Shown: one piece after another, positions 18,499-28,142 of the stretch | Position numbering within the stretch: the stretch's first letter is position 1 | How the letters are laid out: each line of letters opens with the position of its first letter | NCBI GenBank assembly: GCA_027587225.1 | Contig: JAPDDQ010000007.1 | Coordinates: forward strand, 1-64,000 | Length of the DNA: 64,000 nucleotides | From: Solirubrobacter taibaiensis | Lineage (GTDB): Bacteria > Actinomycetota > Thermoleophilia > Solirubrobacterales > Solirubrobacteraceae | Direction of reading: 5' to 3' | The notes under the pieces: generated by a model | The model's database searches: none | Seen by the model: only the letters and a program-made list of their open reading frames with translations | What the model was told of the DNA's origin: nothing | Made by a program: the position numbers and the translations under genes

Positions 18499-20057
18499 CC
18501 GAGGATCCCCCGTGCGTCATCGATGATCTGCTGCAAGTGATCCTCGCCCTTCAGGCTCTCCGCGTAGAGCTTGTAGATGTCCTCGGTGCCGGACGGGCGG
18601 GCCGCGAACCAGCCGCTCGCCGTCGTGACCTTCACGCCGCCGATGGCCGCGTCGTTGCCCGGCGCCTTCGTCAGCACCGCGGTGATCTCGTCGCCCGCGA
18701 GCGTCTTCGCGGTGATGTCCTCCGGCTCGAGCTTGAGCAGCTTCTCCTTGCGCTCGGCGTCGATCGGCGAGTCCACGCGCTTGTAGGCGGGCGCGCCGTG
18801 CCGTTGCGTGAGCTCCTCGTAGTGCTGCCCCGGGTCCTTGCCGGTCTTGGCCGTGATCTCCGCGGCCAGCAGCGCGAGCAGGATGCCGTCCTTGTCGGTC
18901 GACCACGGCGTGCCGTCCTTGCGCAGGAACGACGCGCCGGCGCTCTCCTCGCCGCCGAACCCGAGCGTGCCGTCGATCAGCCCGTCCACGAACCACTTGA
19001 AGCCGACCGGCACCTCGACGAGCGTGCGACCGAGATCGTGCGCGACCAGGTCGATCATGGTCGAGGACACCAGCGTCTTGCCGATCCCGACGTCCTGCCC
19101 CCAGTCGCGCGCGCCGCCGAACAGGTAGTGGATGGCGACCGCGAGGTAGTGGTTCGGGTTCAGCAGCCCGGCGCTCGGCGTGACGATGCCGTGGCGATCG
19201 GCGTCCGGGTCGCAGGCGACGGCGACGTCGAACCGGTCCCGGTACTCGATCAGACCGCTCATCACGTACGGCGACGAGCAGTCCATCCGGATCTTGCCGT
19301 CGTGGTCGAGCGGGACGAACCGGAACGTCGGGTCGACCTCCTCGCTCACCACCTCGAGGTTGAGCTGGTGGCGCTCGGCGATGGCCTTGAAGTACGCGAC
19401 CGACGCGCCGCCCAGCGGGTGCGCGCCGATGTGGACGTTCGCGTCCCGGATGGCGTCGATGTCGATGACGTTGGGGAGATCGTCGACGTACGCGGACACG
19501 TAGTCGTGCGGCGTCGTCTTGGCCGGGGCCGTCGCGATCCGAGCCGTCTCGGCGAGCAGCTCGTTCGCCACGCCCTCGATCGCCTTCGTGATGTCGGTCC
19601 CGGCCGGGCCACCCGACGGCGGGTTGTACTTGTAGCCGCCGTCCTCGGGCGGGTTGTGGCTCGGCGTGAGCACGATGCCGTCGCTGCCGGGGTGCGTGAG
19701 GATCGCGTGGCTGAGCGCCGGCGTGGGTGTGTAGCCGTCGTCGGCATCCACCCGGACATCGAGCCCGTGGGAGGAGAAGACGCTGACCGCCGTGTGGAAC
19801 GCGGGCTCCGACAGCGCGTGCGTGTCGCGCGCGACGAACAACGGCCCGGTGATCCCGGCCGCTTTCCGGTGCCTCGCGATCGCTTCGCTGATGGCCAGGA
19901 CGTGGGCTTCGGTGAACGTGCCCTTGAGCGAAGTGCCGCGATGGCCGGACGTCCCGAAGGACACCGGGCCGGACGGTGGACGGTGATATGCGGCGTGCAA
20001 CTCTTCGAGATCGACGAGCTGGGCGGCGTCTGGACGGGTGCCGGCGGAGGGACTCAC
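18495..20057 (-). CDS. pgm: Phosphoglucomutase, alpha-D-glucose specific
   Basis: 520 residues from GTG 20057 (reads [20 protein letters not shown]). [21 protein letters not shown] is near the N-terminus, [18 protein letters not shown] carries the phosphoserine (SHNP), [11 protein letters not shown] is the metal loop, GFGGEESAG the sugar-binding loop and [15 protein letters not shown] the phosphate loop. Slightly shorter at the N-terminus than E. coli Pgm (546). It converts glucose-6-phosphate to glucose-1-phosphate, feeding GlgC. First gene of the operon, divergent from the WS/DGAT gene with 38 bases between starts. An in-frame upstream extension exists but runs into the divergent gene. Confidence 0.95.
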   Translation of the reverse strand: MSPSAGTRPDAAQLVDLEELHAAYHRPPSGPVSFGTSGHRGTSLKGTFTEAHVLAISEAIARHRKAAGITGPLFVARDTHALSEPAFHTAVSVFSSHGLDVRVDADDGYTPTPALSHAILTHPGSDGIVLTPSHNPPEDGGYKYNPPSGGPAGTDITKAIEGVANELLAETARIATAPAKTTPHDYVSAYVDDLPNVIDIDAIRDANVHIGAHPLGGASVAYFKAIAERHQLNLEVVSEEVDPTFRFVPLDHDGKIRMDCSSPYVMSGLIEYRDRFDVAVACDPDADRHGIVTPSAGLLNPNHYLAVAIHYLFGGARDWGQDVGIGKTLVSSTMIDLVAHDLGRTLVEVPVGFKWFVDGLIDGTLGFGGEESAGASFLRKDGTPWSTDKDGILLALLAAEITAKTGKDPGQHYEELTQRHGAPAYKRVDSPIDAERKEKLLKLEPEDITAKTLAGDEITAVLTKAPGNDAAIGGVKVTTASGWFAARPSGTEDIYKLYAESLKGEDHLQQIIDDARGILG

Positions 20058-20083
20058 GCGGCGAACGATGCCACGTGCGGCGA

Positions 20084-20089
20084 TAGGGT
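20084..20089 (+). promoter_or_regulatory. -10 hexamer of the WS/DGAT-kynA unit
   Basis: TAGGGT, 6 bases before the ATG at 20096, with no Shine-Dalgarno. Predicts a leaderless mRNA. No convincing -35 is visible 16-18 bases upstream. Confidence 0.4.
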
Positions 20090-20095
20090 GCGCGC

Positions 20096-21514
20096 ATGCG
20101 GCAGCTGACCAGCCTCGATGCGCAGTTCCTCGCGTTGGAAAACGCACGCCAGACGGGGCACGTCGGCAGTTTGGCCATGCTCGACCCGTCGACGGCACCC
20201 GGCGGTTCGTTCGGCTGCGGTGAGGTGACACGACTCATCTCCGAGCGCGGCACGCAGCTCCCGCCGCTGCGGTGGCGCCTCGCCGAGGTGCCGCTCGGGC
20301 TCGATCATCCCTACTGGGTCGAGGAGGCCGAGATCGACCTCGGCTACCACGTGCGTGAGATGGCGCTCGCCTCGCCGGGTAGCGACCAGCAGCTCGCCGA
20401 CCAGGTGGCGCGGATCATGGCGCGGCCGCTGGACCGGGCGCGGCCGTTGTGGGAGCTGTACGTGATCGAGGGGCACGAGTCCGGGCTCGTGGCCGTGCTG
20501 ACGAAGATCCATCACGCGGTGATCGACGGGCTGTCCGGCGCCGAGATCATGGCGCTGCTCCTCGATCTCACGCCGGAAGGGCGCGAGGTGGAGCAGCCCG
20601 AGGAGGACCTCGCGGACCCGTCGCCGTCGACGGCGCAGATGCTCGGGCTCGGGCTGATGGGCCTGCCGCGCTACCCGTTCCGGATGCTCAAGGCCATCCC
20701 GAAGGCGATCCCGAACCTCGACCAGACGGCGTTCGGCGTCTTCCCGGGCATGGGCACCGTGTCGCGCGTGGCCGCCAAGTTCGTGCGCGACGGCGTGGAC
20801 CGACCGGATCTCGTGGCGCCGAAGACGAAGTTCAGTGGACGGATCTCGCCGCACCGGCGGTTCGCGTTCGGGCAGCTCCAGCTCGAGGACTTCAAGGCCG
20901 CGAAGAACCGGCACGGGACGACCGTCAACGACGTCGTGGTGAGCGTGGTCGCCGGCGCGGTGCGGCGGTGGCTCGTCGAGCACGACGACCTCCCGGACGT
21001 GCCGCTCGTCGCGCAGGTGCCGGTGAGCGTGCGCACCGGCGACCAGTTCGGCACCTACGGCAACCGGATCCTGCTGATGGCGGCGCCGCTGTACACCGAT
21101 GTCGAGGACCCGGCCGAGCGGCTGCAGCGCACGCACGAGGCGCTGTCGGACATGAAGGAGCGGCGCGGCGCGCTGCCCGCGATGCTGCTCCAGGACGCGA
21201 ACAACTTCATCCCGCCGGCGGTCTTCGCCCGGGCGGCGCGGCTCACGTTCGCGTTCTCGACGTTCCGGGCGGGCCGCAGCGCGTGGAACATGGTCATCTC
21301 CAACGTCCCCGGGCCGCAGTTTCCGCTCTACATGGCCGGGGCCAAGCTGATCGCCAACTACCCGGTGTCCGTGATCCTCGACGGCATGGGGCTCAACATC
21401 ACGGTCATGAGCTACATGGGGCACATGGACTTCGGGATCGTCGCCGACCGCGACCAGATGCCCGACGTGGACACGCTGCTGGACTACATGCGCGAGGAGC
21501 TGGCGGCGCTATGA
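20096..21514 (+). CDS. Wax ester synthase / diacylglycerol O-acyltransferase (WS/DGAT)
   Basis: 472 residues. [12 protein letters not shown] (about 138-149) is the H-H-x-x-x-D-G catalytic motif, preceded by [17 protein letters not shown]. The C-terminal half carries [34 protein letters not shown] (the N-V-P-G-P motif) and [24 protein letters not shown]. It esterifies acyl-CoA to diacylglycerol or fatty alcohol, making storage lipid at the membrane-cytosol interface. Substrates would come from FAS I. The leaderless-type start is at 20096. Its stop overlaps the kynA ATG, so storage lipid and tryptophan catabolism genes are unexpectedly coupled. Confidence 0.95.
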   Translation: MRQLTSLDAQFLALENARQTGHVGSLAMLDPSTAPGGSFGCGEVTRLISERGTQLPPLRWRLAEVPLGLDHPYWVEEAEIDLGYHVREMALASPGSDQQLADQVARIMARPLDRARPLWELYVIEGHESGLVAVLTKIHHAVIDGLSGAEIMALLLDLTPEGREVEQPEEDLADPSPSTAQMLGLGLMGLPRYPFRMLKAIPKAIPNLDQTAFGVFPGMGTVSRVAAKFVRDGVDRPDLVAPKTKFSGRISPHRRFAFGQLQLEDFKAAKNRHGTTVNDVVVSVVAGAVRRWLVEHDDLPDVPLVAQVPVSVRTGDQFGTYGNRILLMAAPLYTDVEDPAERLQRTHEALSDMKERRGALPAMLLQDANNFIPPAVFARAARLTFAFSTFRAGRSAWNMVISNVPGPQFPLYMAGAKLIANYPVSVILDGMGLNITVMSYMGHMDFGIVADRDQMPDVDTLLDYMREELAAL

Positions 21515-22362
21515 CCCCGGACAACCTGCGCGAGGTCGAGGAGGGCGTCACCCGCGACCTGCGCGACCGCCAGACCTACGCCGGCTATCTGGACCTGGAC
21601 CGGCTGCTCTCGGCCCAGCATCCGTTGAGCGAGCCCGAGCACCACGACGAGCTGCTGTTCATCATCCAGCACCAGACGAGCGAGCTGTGGATGCGGCTGA
21701 TCATCCACGAGCTGGACGCGGTGCTCACCGCGCTGTCGATCGACGATCTCGGCCCGGCGCAGAAGGGGCTCGCGCGCGTCAAGCAGATCCAGCGCCAGCT
21801 GTTCGAGCAGTGGGGCGTGCTGGCGACGCTCACGCCGTCCGAGTACGTGAAGTTCCGCGGTGTGCTCGGGGATGCTTCCGGCTTCCAGTCGCTCCAGTAC
21901 CGGATCATCGAGTTCCAGCTGGGCAACAAGAACCGGCAGATGCTCGAGGTGTTCTCCCACTCCGCCGAAGAGCGGGCGCGGCTCACGGCCGTGCTGGAGG
22001 CCCCGTCGCTGTACGACGAGTTCCTGCGGCACCTCGCGCGGCGCGACTACCAGGTACCCGAGGATCTCTTGAACCGCGACTTCTCCGAGCCGCACCGCCG
22101 CCGCGAGGACCTCCTCCCCGTGTTCAAGGCCATCTACGACGCGCCCAAGCGCGACTGGGAGGCCTACGAGATGTGCGAGGCGCTCGTGGACGTCGAGGAG
22201 AGCTTCCAGCTCTGGCGCTTCCGGCACATGAAGACCGTCCAGCGGATCATCGGCTTCAAGCGCGGCACCGGCGGATCGAGCGGGGTCGGCTTCCTGCGCG
22301 CCGCGCTGGACCTCACGTTCTTCCCCGAGCTGCTGGACGTCAGGACGGAGATCGGGCGCTGA
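21511..22362 (+). CDS. kynA: Tryptophan 2,3-dioxygenase
   Basis: 283 residues, typical bacterial length. Family motifs are [39 protein letters not shown] (with the distal haem-pocket His), [20 protein letters not shown] and [19 protein letters not shown], the last with the haem-ligand His and the substrate-binding T-G-G. It oxidises L-tryptophan to N-formylkynurenine, the first step of the kynurenine path. The ATG overlaps the WS/DGAT stop. No kynureninase or formamidase is visible in the window. The 3' end overlaps the convergent hydrolase by 23 bases. An anthranilate degradation operon lies 18 kb away. Confidence 0.97.
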   Translation: MTPDNLREVEEGVTRDLRDRQTYAGYLDLDRLLSAQHPLSEPEHHDELLFIIQHQTSELWMRLIIHELDAVLTALSIDDLGPAQKGLARVKQIQRQLFEQWGVLATLTPSEYVKFRGVLGDASGFQSLQYRIIEFQLGNKNRQMLEVFSHSAEERARLTAVLEAPSLYDEFLRHLARRDYQVPEDLLNRDFSEPHRRREDLLPVFKAIYDAPKRDWEAYEMCEALVDVEESFQLWRFRHMKTVQRIIGFKRGTGGSSGVGFLRAALDLTFFPELLDVRTEIGR

Positions 22363-23149
22363 AGAAGCGACCAAGGGCGTCGCCGACCGCCCGGTGGTCG
22401 TTCTCCATCGGGATGTGACCGGCGTTCGGGATGCGGATGAGCTCCGTGTTGGGCTCGTTCGCCGCGAAGATCTCGGCGTAGGTGATGGGCTGGAAGGGGT
22501 CGTCCTCGCCCCAGACCAAGAGCTTGGGGACCGGCGACTGCACGAGCCGCTGCGTGTACTTGGAGTCGGCGGCGCCGGCCAGGGCGAGCCACGACTGCGC
22601 CTTCACCGGGTCGCCCCAGGGCGAGAGGTAGTCGGCCTGCTCGCGCTCCTCGGACATGCGGCCGAACGCGACGTACAGCGCTTTCCTGCGCCACTCGAGC
22701 AGCTCCTCGACCGTGACCGCCGCGGCCACCGCGGGGTCGCGGAACCGCTTGACGCCGTCGACGGGCCACGAGTCGTAGGTCACCGAGTTCACGAGGGCGA
22801 ACCGGGGCACGGTGCGCCGGCCGTGCGCCGCCAGGTGCTGGGTGACCGCCCCGCCGATGTCGTGGCCGGCGACCAGTAGCTCGTCGCCGGCGCCCAGCGC
22901 GTCCGCGAAGCGCTCGACCCACTCGGCGAGTGCCGGCACCGTGGCCGTCTCGAGCGTGAGGCGTCCGCCGGAGCGTCCCGCCCCCGGGAAGTCCACGGCG
23001 ACCGCGCGCACGCCGTGCTTGGCGATCGTCGACATGACGGGCGCCCAGACGCGGCTCCAATACGTTCCGTGGAGCAGCAGCACCACCGGGCCTTCGCCCG
23101 CGGACAGGAAGCTGATCGGGACGCCGTCCACGGTGATCTCGGAGCGCAT
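22340..23149 (-). CDS. Alpha/beta hydrolase, epoxide hydrolase/dehalogenase-like
   Basis: 269 residues from ATG 23149 (reads [18 protein letters not shown]). [11 protein letters not shown] is the oxyanion-hole strand, [10 protein letters not shown] the nucleophile elbow with Asp instead of Ser, [10 protein letters not shown] the acid strand and [12 protein letters not shown] the catalytic His. An Asp nucleophile is known from epoxide hydrolases and haloalkane dehalogenases. HGTYW recalls the HGGYW of kynurenine formamidase, and the gene abuts kynA, but it is convergent and its nucleophile is wrong for that enzyme. Cytosolic, substrate unknown. Confidence 0.82.
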   Translation of the reverse strand: MRSEITVDGVPISFLSAGEGPVVLLLHGTYWSRVWAPVMSTIAKHGVRAVAVDFPGAGRSGGRLTLETATVPALAEWVERFADALGAGDELLVAGHDIGGAVTQHLAAHGRRTVPRFALVNSVTYDSWPVDGVKRFRDPAVAAAVTVEELLEWRRKALYVAFGRMSEEREQADYLSPWGDPVKAQSWLALAGAADSKYTQRLVQSPVPKLLVWGEDDPFQPITYAEIFAANEPNTELIRIPNAGHIPMENDHRAVGDALGRFFSARSPS

Positions 23150-23268
23150 GCCGACAGCCTTGCGTGTGGCGCGGCGGATGTACAACGACGGTTCGTGGCC
23201 TCACGATCACGCTTGCTGATCACGACCTCCGGGCACGAAGGACGTGTCTATTCAGGGGAGGCAGGACC

Positions 23269-24477
23269 ATGCGTGCTTTGCGGTGGATCGTGGCGGTGGC
23301 GACGGCGTTCGCGCTGCTCGCCGGACCAGCATCGGCTGCGGACGTGGAGCGGGTGGACCTCGTCACCCACGTCTTCCCGGAGACGGGGCACCGGGTCGTC
23401 TCGGTGGCGGTGCGCTACGACGGTCCGGTCTCGCCCCGAGGTACCTCGTTCTCGGTGACGGCCACGATCGACGGCGTCACCGCTCCGCGCACGGTGACGG
23501 GCGTGTCCAGCGGTCCTGACCGACGATCGCTGATCGTCGCGCTCGATCCCGCGGACGCGAATGCGGGTGTGAACGGCAACAGCGCCGACGGTGCGACGGC
23601 GCCCCGCAACCTCGTCGGCGCCTACTCGGTCACGCAAGCGGGCCAACCGTTCACGTACGAGAACGACGGGGTGCTGAACCCGGTCGTCGACGACTTCGAG
23701 CGGCGCTCCTTCACGGACGCCGCGGGGACGCGGCTGGCGTTCCGGCTCTACCGGCCGAAGCCGTCGCGTGAGCGCAAGGTGCCGCTCGTGCTCGTCCTGC
23801 ACGGCGGCGGTGAGACCGGGTCACCGCAGGTCACGCCCGCGAACACGACCAACATCACGGCGAACCGCAGCGCGATCGTGTGGGCGACGCGTCGCGAGCA
23901 GGCCTACGTCGTCGCACCGCAGCTGCCGGGGCGGCTGTCGCAGTGGACGGAGCCCGCCATCCAGGCCAACGTGATGGCGCTCGTCGACCAGCTCGCCAAG
24001 CGGTACCCGATCGACCGCGACCGGATCTACCTCACCGGGCTCTCGCGTGGCGCGCGCGGCGCGATCGAGTTCTTGGCCAACAACCCGAGGACGTTCGCGG
24101 GCGCCCTGCTCGCCGCTGCGCGGGCGGAGAACGACGACGTCTCCGAAGTCGCGAAGTTCGCGCGCGTACCGATCTGGTTCACGCACGCCGCCGACGACCC
24201 GGTCGTGCCGTACCAGGGCAGCGTCGACCTCGCGGCCGCGTTGGAGGCGGCGGGCACGCGCGTGGTCCGCGGGGAATGGGCGGGCGACAACTCGGCCGGC
24301 CCGGCGCAGGATCGCGCCGCCGAAGCGGCGGCCCGACGCCTGCTGCAGCGAGCCCGCGGCGCGTCGCTGTTCACGACCTACACGCCGGGCACCGTCGCCG
24401 TCAACCCCCACTTCTCGTGGGGGCCGACGTACGAGACGGACGTGATGCTCGACTGGCTGTTCGCTACTTCAAGGTGA
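23269..24477 (+). CDS. Secreted esterase/PHB-depolymerase-like hydrolase
   Basis: 402 residues. The signal peptide (RALRWIVAVATAFALLAGPASA) ends near 24. An N-terminal beta domain (25-150) precedes an alpha/beta hydrolase core: VPLVLVLHGGGETGSPQ, IYLTGLSRGARGAIEF (G-x-S-x-G, Ser nucleophile), FTHAADDPVVPYQGS (acid) and NPHFSWGPTYE (probable catalytic His). The arrangement fits LpqC/feruloyl-esterase-type enzymes. The start ATG 23269 has GGGGAGG upstream. A direct repeat of GATCACG lies at 23205 and 23218 in the leader. Extracellular ester or oligopeptide hydrolysis is inferred. The 3' end overlaps the convergent cupredoxin gene by 14 bases. Confidence 0.8.
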   Translation: MRALRWIVAVATAFALLAGPASAADVERVDLVTHVFPETGHRVVSVAVRYDGPVSPRGTSFSVTATIDGVTAPRTVTGVSSGPDRRSLIVALDPADANAGVNGNSADGATAPRNLVGAYSVTQAGQPFTYENDGVLNPVVDDFERRSFTDAAGTRLAFRLYRPKPSRERKVPLVLVLHGGGETGSPQVTPANTTNITANRSAIVWATRREQAYVVAPQLPGRLSQWTEPAIQANVMALVDQLAKRYPIDRDRIYLTGLSRGARGAIEFLANNPRTFAGALLAAARAENDDVSEVAKFARVPIWFTHAADDPVVPYQGSVDLAAALEAAGTRVVRGEWAGDNSAGPAQDRAAEAAARRLLQRARGASLFTTYTPGTVAVNPHFSWGPTYETDVMLDWLFATSR

Positions 24478-25795
24478 CGCTGACCGTGGACTTCGCGCTG
24501 CCCACGGTGAGGGTGAGCGAGGTGCTCAGCGCCTTCTTCTGACGTTTGAGCGCCTTCTTGGCCGCGGACGTCGGCTTCAGGGTGGCCGCGAGCTTGCCGC
24601 CGGCGCACTTGGTGGTGCCGGTGGCGAGCGTCGTGCCCTTGAGCTTGAGCTTCTTCGCGTTCGCCTTCGAGAGCGCGAGCGTGACCTTGCCCGAGACCCC
24701 GGACGTGCACTTGCCGCTGACCTTCAGCCCGCTCTTGACGAACGTCTTGAGGTTCGTGGTCCTGGGCTTGTCGAGGCTCGCTGACGGTTTGGCCTGAGGC
24801 ACCGGCGTGGGCACGGCTGTCGCCGCCGGGGTCGCCGTGGCGGCGGCCGGCGGACCGGGCGTCGCTGTGGCCGTGGCAGCAGGTGGCGTGTCGGGTGCGG
24901 TCACGACGACCGAGCCCTTCATGGTCGCGTGCACCTGGCAGACGAACTGGTACGTCCCGGCTGCGTCGAATCGGCAGTTGCCGCCCCAGGCGTCAGGCCG
25001 GAACGTCCGGTTCAGCGGCGGCGCCGCCTTTCCGGCGTCAGGCCCCGCCGTCTGGGTGCACGCCGCCGGTTGCGTCCCGTTGAAACTCACGTTGTGCGGC
25101 TGGTTGCCCCCGCCTGTCGGGAACGTGAAGTTCACCGTCGCACCTGGCGAGACCGTCACGGTGCTGTCGGCCGGATCCGCGCTGGCGCTGTCCTGGAACC
25201 AATTGCCCGCCGGTGTCTTGCCGAAGTCGTCATGCGCCACGATGCCGGCGCCGGGCGGGACCGTCACGACGGGTGTCGCGGTGGCCGTCGGCGTCGCCGT
25301 CGGCGTGACCGTCGGCGTGACCGTCGGCGTCGCGGTGGGTGTCGCCGTCGGCGTGGCGGTGGGCGTGCCGGCCACGACTTCGATCGTTCCGGTCATAAAC
25401 GGGTGCGCGTCGCACAGGAACGTGTACGTGTCGGCGACGTTGAACCGGCACTCACCCGCCCAGCCCGCGCTTGACGGATAGGTGGGCAGCGGCGGCACCG
25501 GCCCGGGCGGCGTGCCCGCGGTCTGCGTGCACGAGGTCGGCGTGCCGGCCGTGAACCTCACGTTGTGCGGCAGGTTGCCTTCCGGGTACGCGAAGGTGAC
25601 CTTGCCGCCGGCCGTGATCTGCACGGTGTTGTCACCCTGAGTTCCGGCGGCATCCTGGAACTCGAGGTCGTTGACGACGAAGGCCGCGTCAACGGGCGCG
25701 GCGTTGCTCTCGCCCCACGCGAACGTGGGAATGAACACGGCGACCACCATGGCGCTGACGAGCCATGGCAGGACTCTCCTCCTGCGGCGATTCAA
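24464..25795 (-). CDS. Secreted double-cupredoxin protein with Lys-rich C-terminal module
   Basis: 443 residues from a TTG start with GGGAGGGGG upstream. The leader (RVLPWLVSAMVVAVFIPTFAWG) resembles the leaders of the two other multi-cupredoxin proteins here. Cupredoxin 1 (about 35-142) has LPHNVRF and FLCDAHPFMTG; cupredoxin 2 (about 190-300) has QPHNVSF and FVCQVHATMKG. Both keep the His, Cys-x-x-His and Met ligands of a type 1 copper site and a second Cys pair likely to be disulfide-bonded. A Thr-Pro linker joins the domains. The basic C-terminus (after SASLDKPRTTNL) ends TVSVTLK. The gene stands 95 bases downstream of the cuproprotein operon, with its own promoter-like region. Electron carrier or copper store. 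Confidence 0.87.
   Translation of the reverse strand: MNRRRRRVLPWLVSAMVVAVFIPTFAWGESNAAPVDAAFVVNDLEFQDAAGTQGDNTVQITAGGKVTFAYPEGNLPHNVRFTAGTPTSCTQTAGTPPGPVPPLPTYPSSAGWAGECRFNVADTYTFLCDAHPFMTGTIEVVAGTPTATPTATPTATPTVTPTVTPTATPTATATPVVTVPPGAGIVAHDDFGKTPAGNWFQDSASADPADSTVTVSPGATVNFTFPTGGGNQPHNVSFNGTQPAACTQTAGPDAGKAAPPLNRTFRPDAWGGNCRFDAAGTYQFVCQVHATMKGSVVVTAPDTPPAATATATPGPPAAATATPAATAVPTPVPQAKPSASLDKPRTTNLKTFVKSGLKVSGKCTSGVSGKVTLALSKANAKKLKLKGTTLATGTTKCAGGKLAATLKPTSAAKKALKRQKKALSTSLTLTVGSAKSTVSVTLK
25265..25375. repeat. Tandem Thr-Pro codon repeat
   Basis: Degenerate tandem hexamers and dodecamers of the GGCGTC/GCCGTC type encode a (TPTA)n linker between the two cupredoxin domains. Similar tracts code for linkers near 6918-7035, 28950-29045, 29411-29490, 33605-33665 and 39265-39350. 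They are prone to slippage and recombination; linker length may vary between strains. Confidence 0.75.
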
Positions 25796-25837
25796 CGGGA
25801 CCCCCTCCCGGAAGAAACAGACTCTTCCAGGGTATCC

Positions 25838-25866
25838 AGCTTTTGCCCGTTTCTAACGCAAAAGCT
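25838..25866 (-). promoter_or_regulatory. Inverted repeat over the promoter of the double-cupredoxin gene
   Basis: Nine-base perfect arms AGCTTTTGC and GCAAAAGCT separated by 11 bases, in the 95-base gap between the operon's last stop (25891) and the TTG start at 25795. On the minus strand a -35-like TTGCGT lies in the first arm and a GATACC -10-like element directly follows the second arm. It is AT-rich for this genome, and no U-tract follows. An operator is favoured over a terminator. Confidence 0.45.
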
Positions 25867-25890
25867 CGTCAGTCGCCGAACATGGCGCGG

Positions 25891-26673
25891 CTAGGGCTTG
25901 AAGTCGATCCACGCGGCGCTGATGGGCGAGTCGAGGTCCACGCCGTCGGTCGCCCACACCTGCAGCCGGTACCGCGCGGCCTTGGTCTGCAACCGCTTGG
26001 GCAGGTTGACGTTGATGTTCAGCTTGCCGGGTTCCTCGACGGTCACGCGTTTGGTGGCGACGATCTTCTTGCCCTTCTTGAGTCGCACCGTGACGACCAC
26101 GGGTTCCTCGACCTCGACTCGAGCGCGCGCGCCCTTGTCGGTCGGTGTCGCTTTGAGCAGGTCGAGCGTGGGCGGGATGTTGTCGCCCTCTTCGAAGACC
26201 GTCGGCGCCGTCGTGTCGTTGACGAGCGCGTTCGGGTCGGGCGGCTCCTCGCCGGTCTCCCACGGCTTGCCAGGGTCGACGGGCGGGCCTGGATCGGTGG
26301 TGCCGACGCTGATCACGCCGTTCATGCCGCCCGGCGTCAGACCGCCGTGGATGGAGCAGTAGAACTGGTAGATACCGGTGGTGTCCACCACGGCGCTCGC
26401 GGTCGGCACCTCGTAGGAAGCGCCGAGCCGGGTACCGGACCCGGTGGTTCCGGGCGCGACGAGCCAGATGTCGTGCACCGCGGCGTTGGCGTTGCCGGGC
26501 TGCGTCAGCCGCCACGTGACGGTGTCGCCGACCTGCGCCGGGAGCGTGTCGGGCCACCACACCGTGCGGAAGGAGGGTGAGTCGTACGCCTGCACGAAGC
26601 GCGTGACCGCGGCGTCCGCGGTCGCGGGGACCAGGGCGAACGCGGCCAGGATGGCAATGAAGAGCCGCTTCAT
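25891..26673 (-). CDS. Secreted single-cupredoxin protein, last gene of the cuproprotein operon
   Basis: 260 residues. Signal peptide 1-21 (KRLFIAILAAFALVPATADA). A cupredoxin domain (about 22-135) contains VGDTVTWRL, AVHDIWLVAP and YQFYCSIHGGLTPGGMNGVI, giving His, Cys, His and Met ligands with a longer C-x2-H-x6-M loop than the other domains here. An acidic linker with Pro residues leads to a C-terminal beta domain (about 180-260) without the Lys-rich or WxL-like signatures. The ATG overlaps the multicopper oxidase stop by 4 bases. Probable extracellular copper electron carrier working with that oxidase. Confidence 0.87.
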   Translation of the reverse strand: MKRLFIAILAAFALVPATADAAVTRFVQAYDSPSFRTVWWPDTLPAQVGDTVTWRLTQPGNANAAVHDIWLVAPGTTGSGTRLGASYEVPTASAVVDTTGIYQFYCSIHGGLTPGGMNGVISVGTTDPGPPVDPGKPWETGEEPPDPNALVNDTTAPTVFEEGDNIPPTLDLLKATPTDKGARARVEVEEPVVVTVRLKKGKKIVATKRVTVEEPGKLNINVNLPKRLQTKAARYRLQVWATDGVDLDSPISAAWIDFKP

Positions 26674-28142
26674 GCCACGACCTCCATCTGCCCCATCATC
26701 GACATGTCGCCGTGCTCGGCGGCGTGGCAGTGGAACACGTACAGGCCCGCGTAGTGGTCGAAGTACGGCCGCACGACCACGGTCTCGTTCGGATACACCG
26801 CGACCGTGTCCTTCCACCCCCGATCGCCCGGATGCGGCGCTTTGCCGTTCATGCTGACGATCTTGAAGTGGTACCCGTGCATGTGCATCGGGTGCGTGCG
26901 GTTGGACAGGTTGCGCCACGTCCACAGCTCGGTGGAGCCCTGGCGCGGACGGCAGTCGATCCGCATCTCGCTGAACCCGCCGCCGCCGATCTGCCACACC
27001 GAAGCGCCGCCGGCGAGCCCCTGGAAGGTCAGCGGCCACGAGCGCTCGGCGTTGACCTCCGGCAGCTCTTCTTCCTCGCGCATCAGCTTCGGGATGCGCG
27101 CTTCCTCGGCGGACCCCCGCACCACGTCGAAGCGCATCACCGCGCTGGTCGACGGCTCGCCGCCCTGGTTGTGCAGGATGACCTTCGAGCCGACGCCGAA
27201 CTGGCGGAAGTCCACGATCACGTCCACGCGCTCGGCCGGCTCCATCGGGATCTCCTTGCGCCGCACGGGCGCGGGGAGCAGGCCGCCGTCGGAGCCGATC
27301 TGGATCATGTCGCGCCCGTTGCCCAGCTTGAGCACGTACGCGCGCGCGTTGGACGCGTTGAGGAAGCGCAGGCGGTAGAGCCGCCGCTCGACCTTCATCC
27401 GCGGCGCGACCGCGCCGTTGACCAGGATCGTGTCGCCGCGGAAGCCGCGGTCCAGATCCAGCCGGTAGCGGAACGAGCCGTCCTTGTTGAAGGAGCGGTC
27501 CGTGATCATCAGCGGCACGTCGTAGTCGCCCTGCGGCAGGTCCAGATGGTTGTCGTCCGGATCGTCGAGCAGGTAGAACCCGGCGAGCCCGGCGAACAGC
27601 GTCTGGGCCGTCTCTCCGTGCGCGTGGTCGTGGTACCAGAGCGTCGAGGAGTGCGCGACGTTCGGGTACTTGTACAGCCGCTCCTCGCCTGTGGGGATCG
27701 CGTCGTGCGGGTGCCCGTCGAACTGCGGCAGCGTCACGCCGCCGTGCAGGTGCACGTTCAGCGAACGACCGCTCTGGTTGCGCTGCAGGACCTGGACCTC
27801 GCGCCCACGCCGAGCCTTGATCGTCGGCCCCGGGAAGCCGCCGTTGTAGCCGAGGATCGGCGTCTGCAGCCCGGGCAGGATGTCCGCCGTCCCGGGCTTC
27901 ATGTCGAAGACGTACTCCTCGAGCTTCTTGGTCGCCCGGACCGGCCGGGCGACCGCCGGGATCGGCAGATCGCGCTGGAACGGCTCGAACGGGCTCGCGA
28001 GCTGCGAGCGCAGGTTCGCGCTCGTCTTGCCGCGCGCAGCCGTCCCGCGCTTGTCGAAGTCGAAGGAGCAGACCAGGGCGAGGGCGCCGGCGCTGTGGTA
28101 GAGCGCCGACCGCCGGGTCATTCCGTCACGTTCCCAGTCCAT
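26670..28142 (-). CDS. Multicopper oxidase (CotA/bilirubin-oxidase/CueO-like)
   Basis: 490 residues, three cupredoxin domains. All four copper motifs are intact: NVHLHGG (about 128-134), LWYHDHAHG, THPMHMHGYHF and FHCHAAEHGDMSMM (about 470). The Met five residues after the last ligand His is the T1 axial ligand, which suggests low to medium redox potential. It takes four electrons from a donor and reduces oxygen to water. The N-terminus (MTRRSALYHSAGALALVC) resembles a twin-arginine leader, so export in folded form is likely. Its ATG overlaps the triple-cupredoxin stop. Natural donor unknown; the co-transcribed cupredoxins are the obvious candidates. Confidence 0.94.
   Translation of the reverse strand: MDWERDGMTRRSALYHSAGALALVCSFDFDKRGTAARGKTSANLRSQLASPFEPFQRDLPIPAVARPVRATKKLEEYVFDMKPGTADILPGLQTPILGYNGGFPGPTIKARRGREVQVLQRNQSGRSLNVHLHGGVTLPQFDGHPHDAIPTGEERLYKYPNVAHSSTLWYHDHAHGETAQTLFAGLAGFYLLDDPDDNHLDLPQGDYDVPLMITDRSFNKDGSFRYRLDLDRGFRGDTILVNGAVAPRMKVERRLYRLRFLNASNARAYVLKLGNGRDMIQIGSDGGLLPAPVRRKEIPMEPAERVDVIVDFRQFGVGSKVILHNQGGEPSTSAVMRFDVVRGSAEEARIPKLMREEEELPEVNAERSWPLTFQGLAGGASVWQIGGGGFSEMRIDCRPRQGSTELWTWRNLSNRTHPMHMHGYHFKIVSMNGKAPHPGDRGWKDTVAVYPNETVVVRPYFDHYAGLYVFHCHAAEHGDMSMMGQMEVVA

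Noticed and set aside
16067..18540. Large plus-strand frames opposite glgA and glgC (438 and 405 codons)
   Set aside because: Antisense shadows; the minus-strand products have complete family motifs.
22340..23149. Kynurenine formamidase completing the kynA pathway
   Set aside because: HGTYW is close to HGGYW, but the nucleophile elbow is GHDIGG with Asp, and the gene is convergent with kynA.
23205..23224. GATCACG direct repeat before the secreted esterase as an operator
   Set aside because: Seven-base units 13 bases apart with no promoter elements at usable distance; could be chance.
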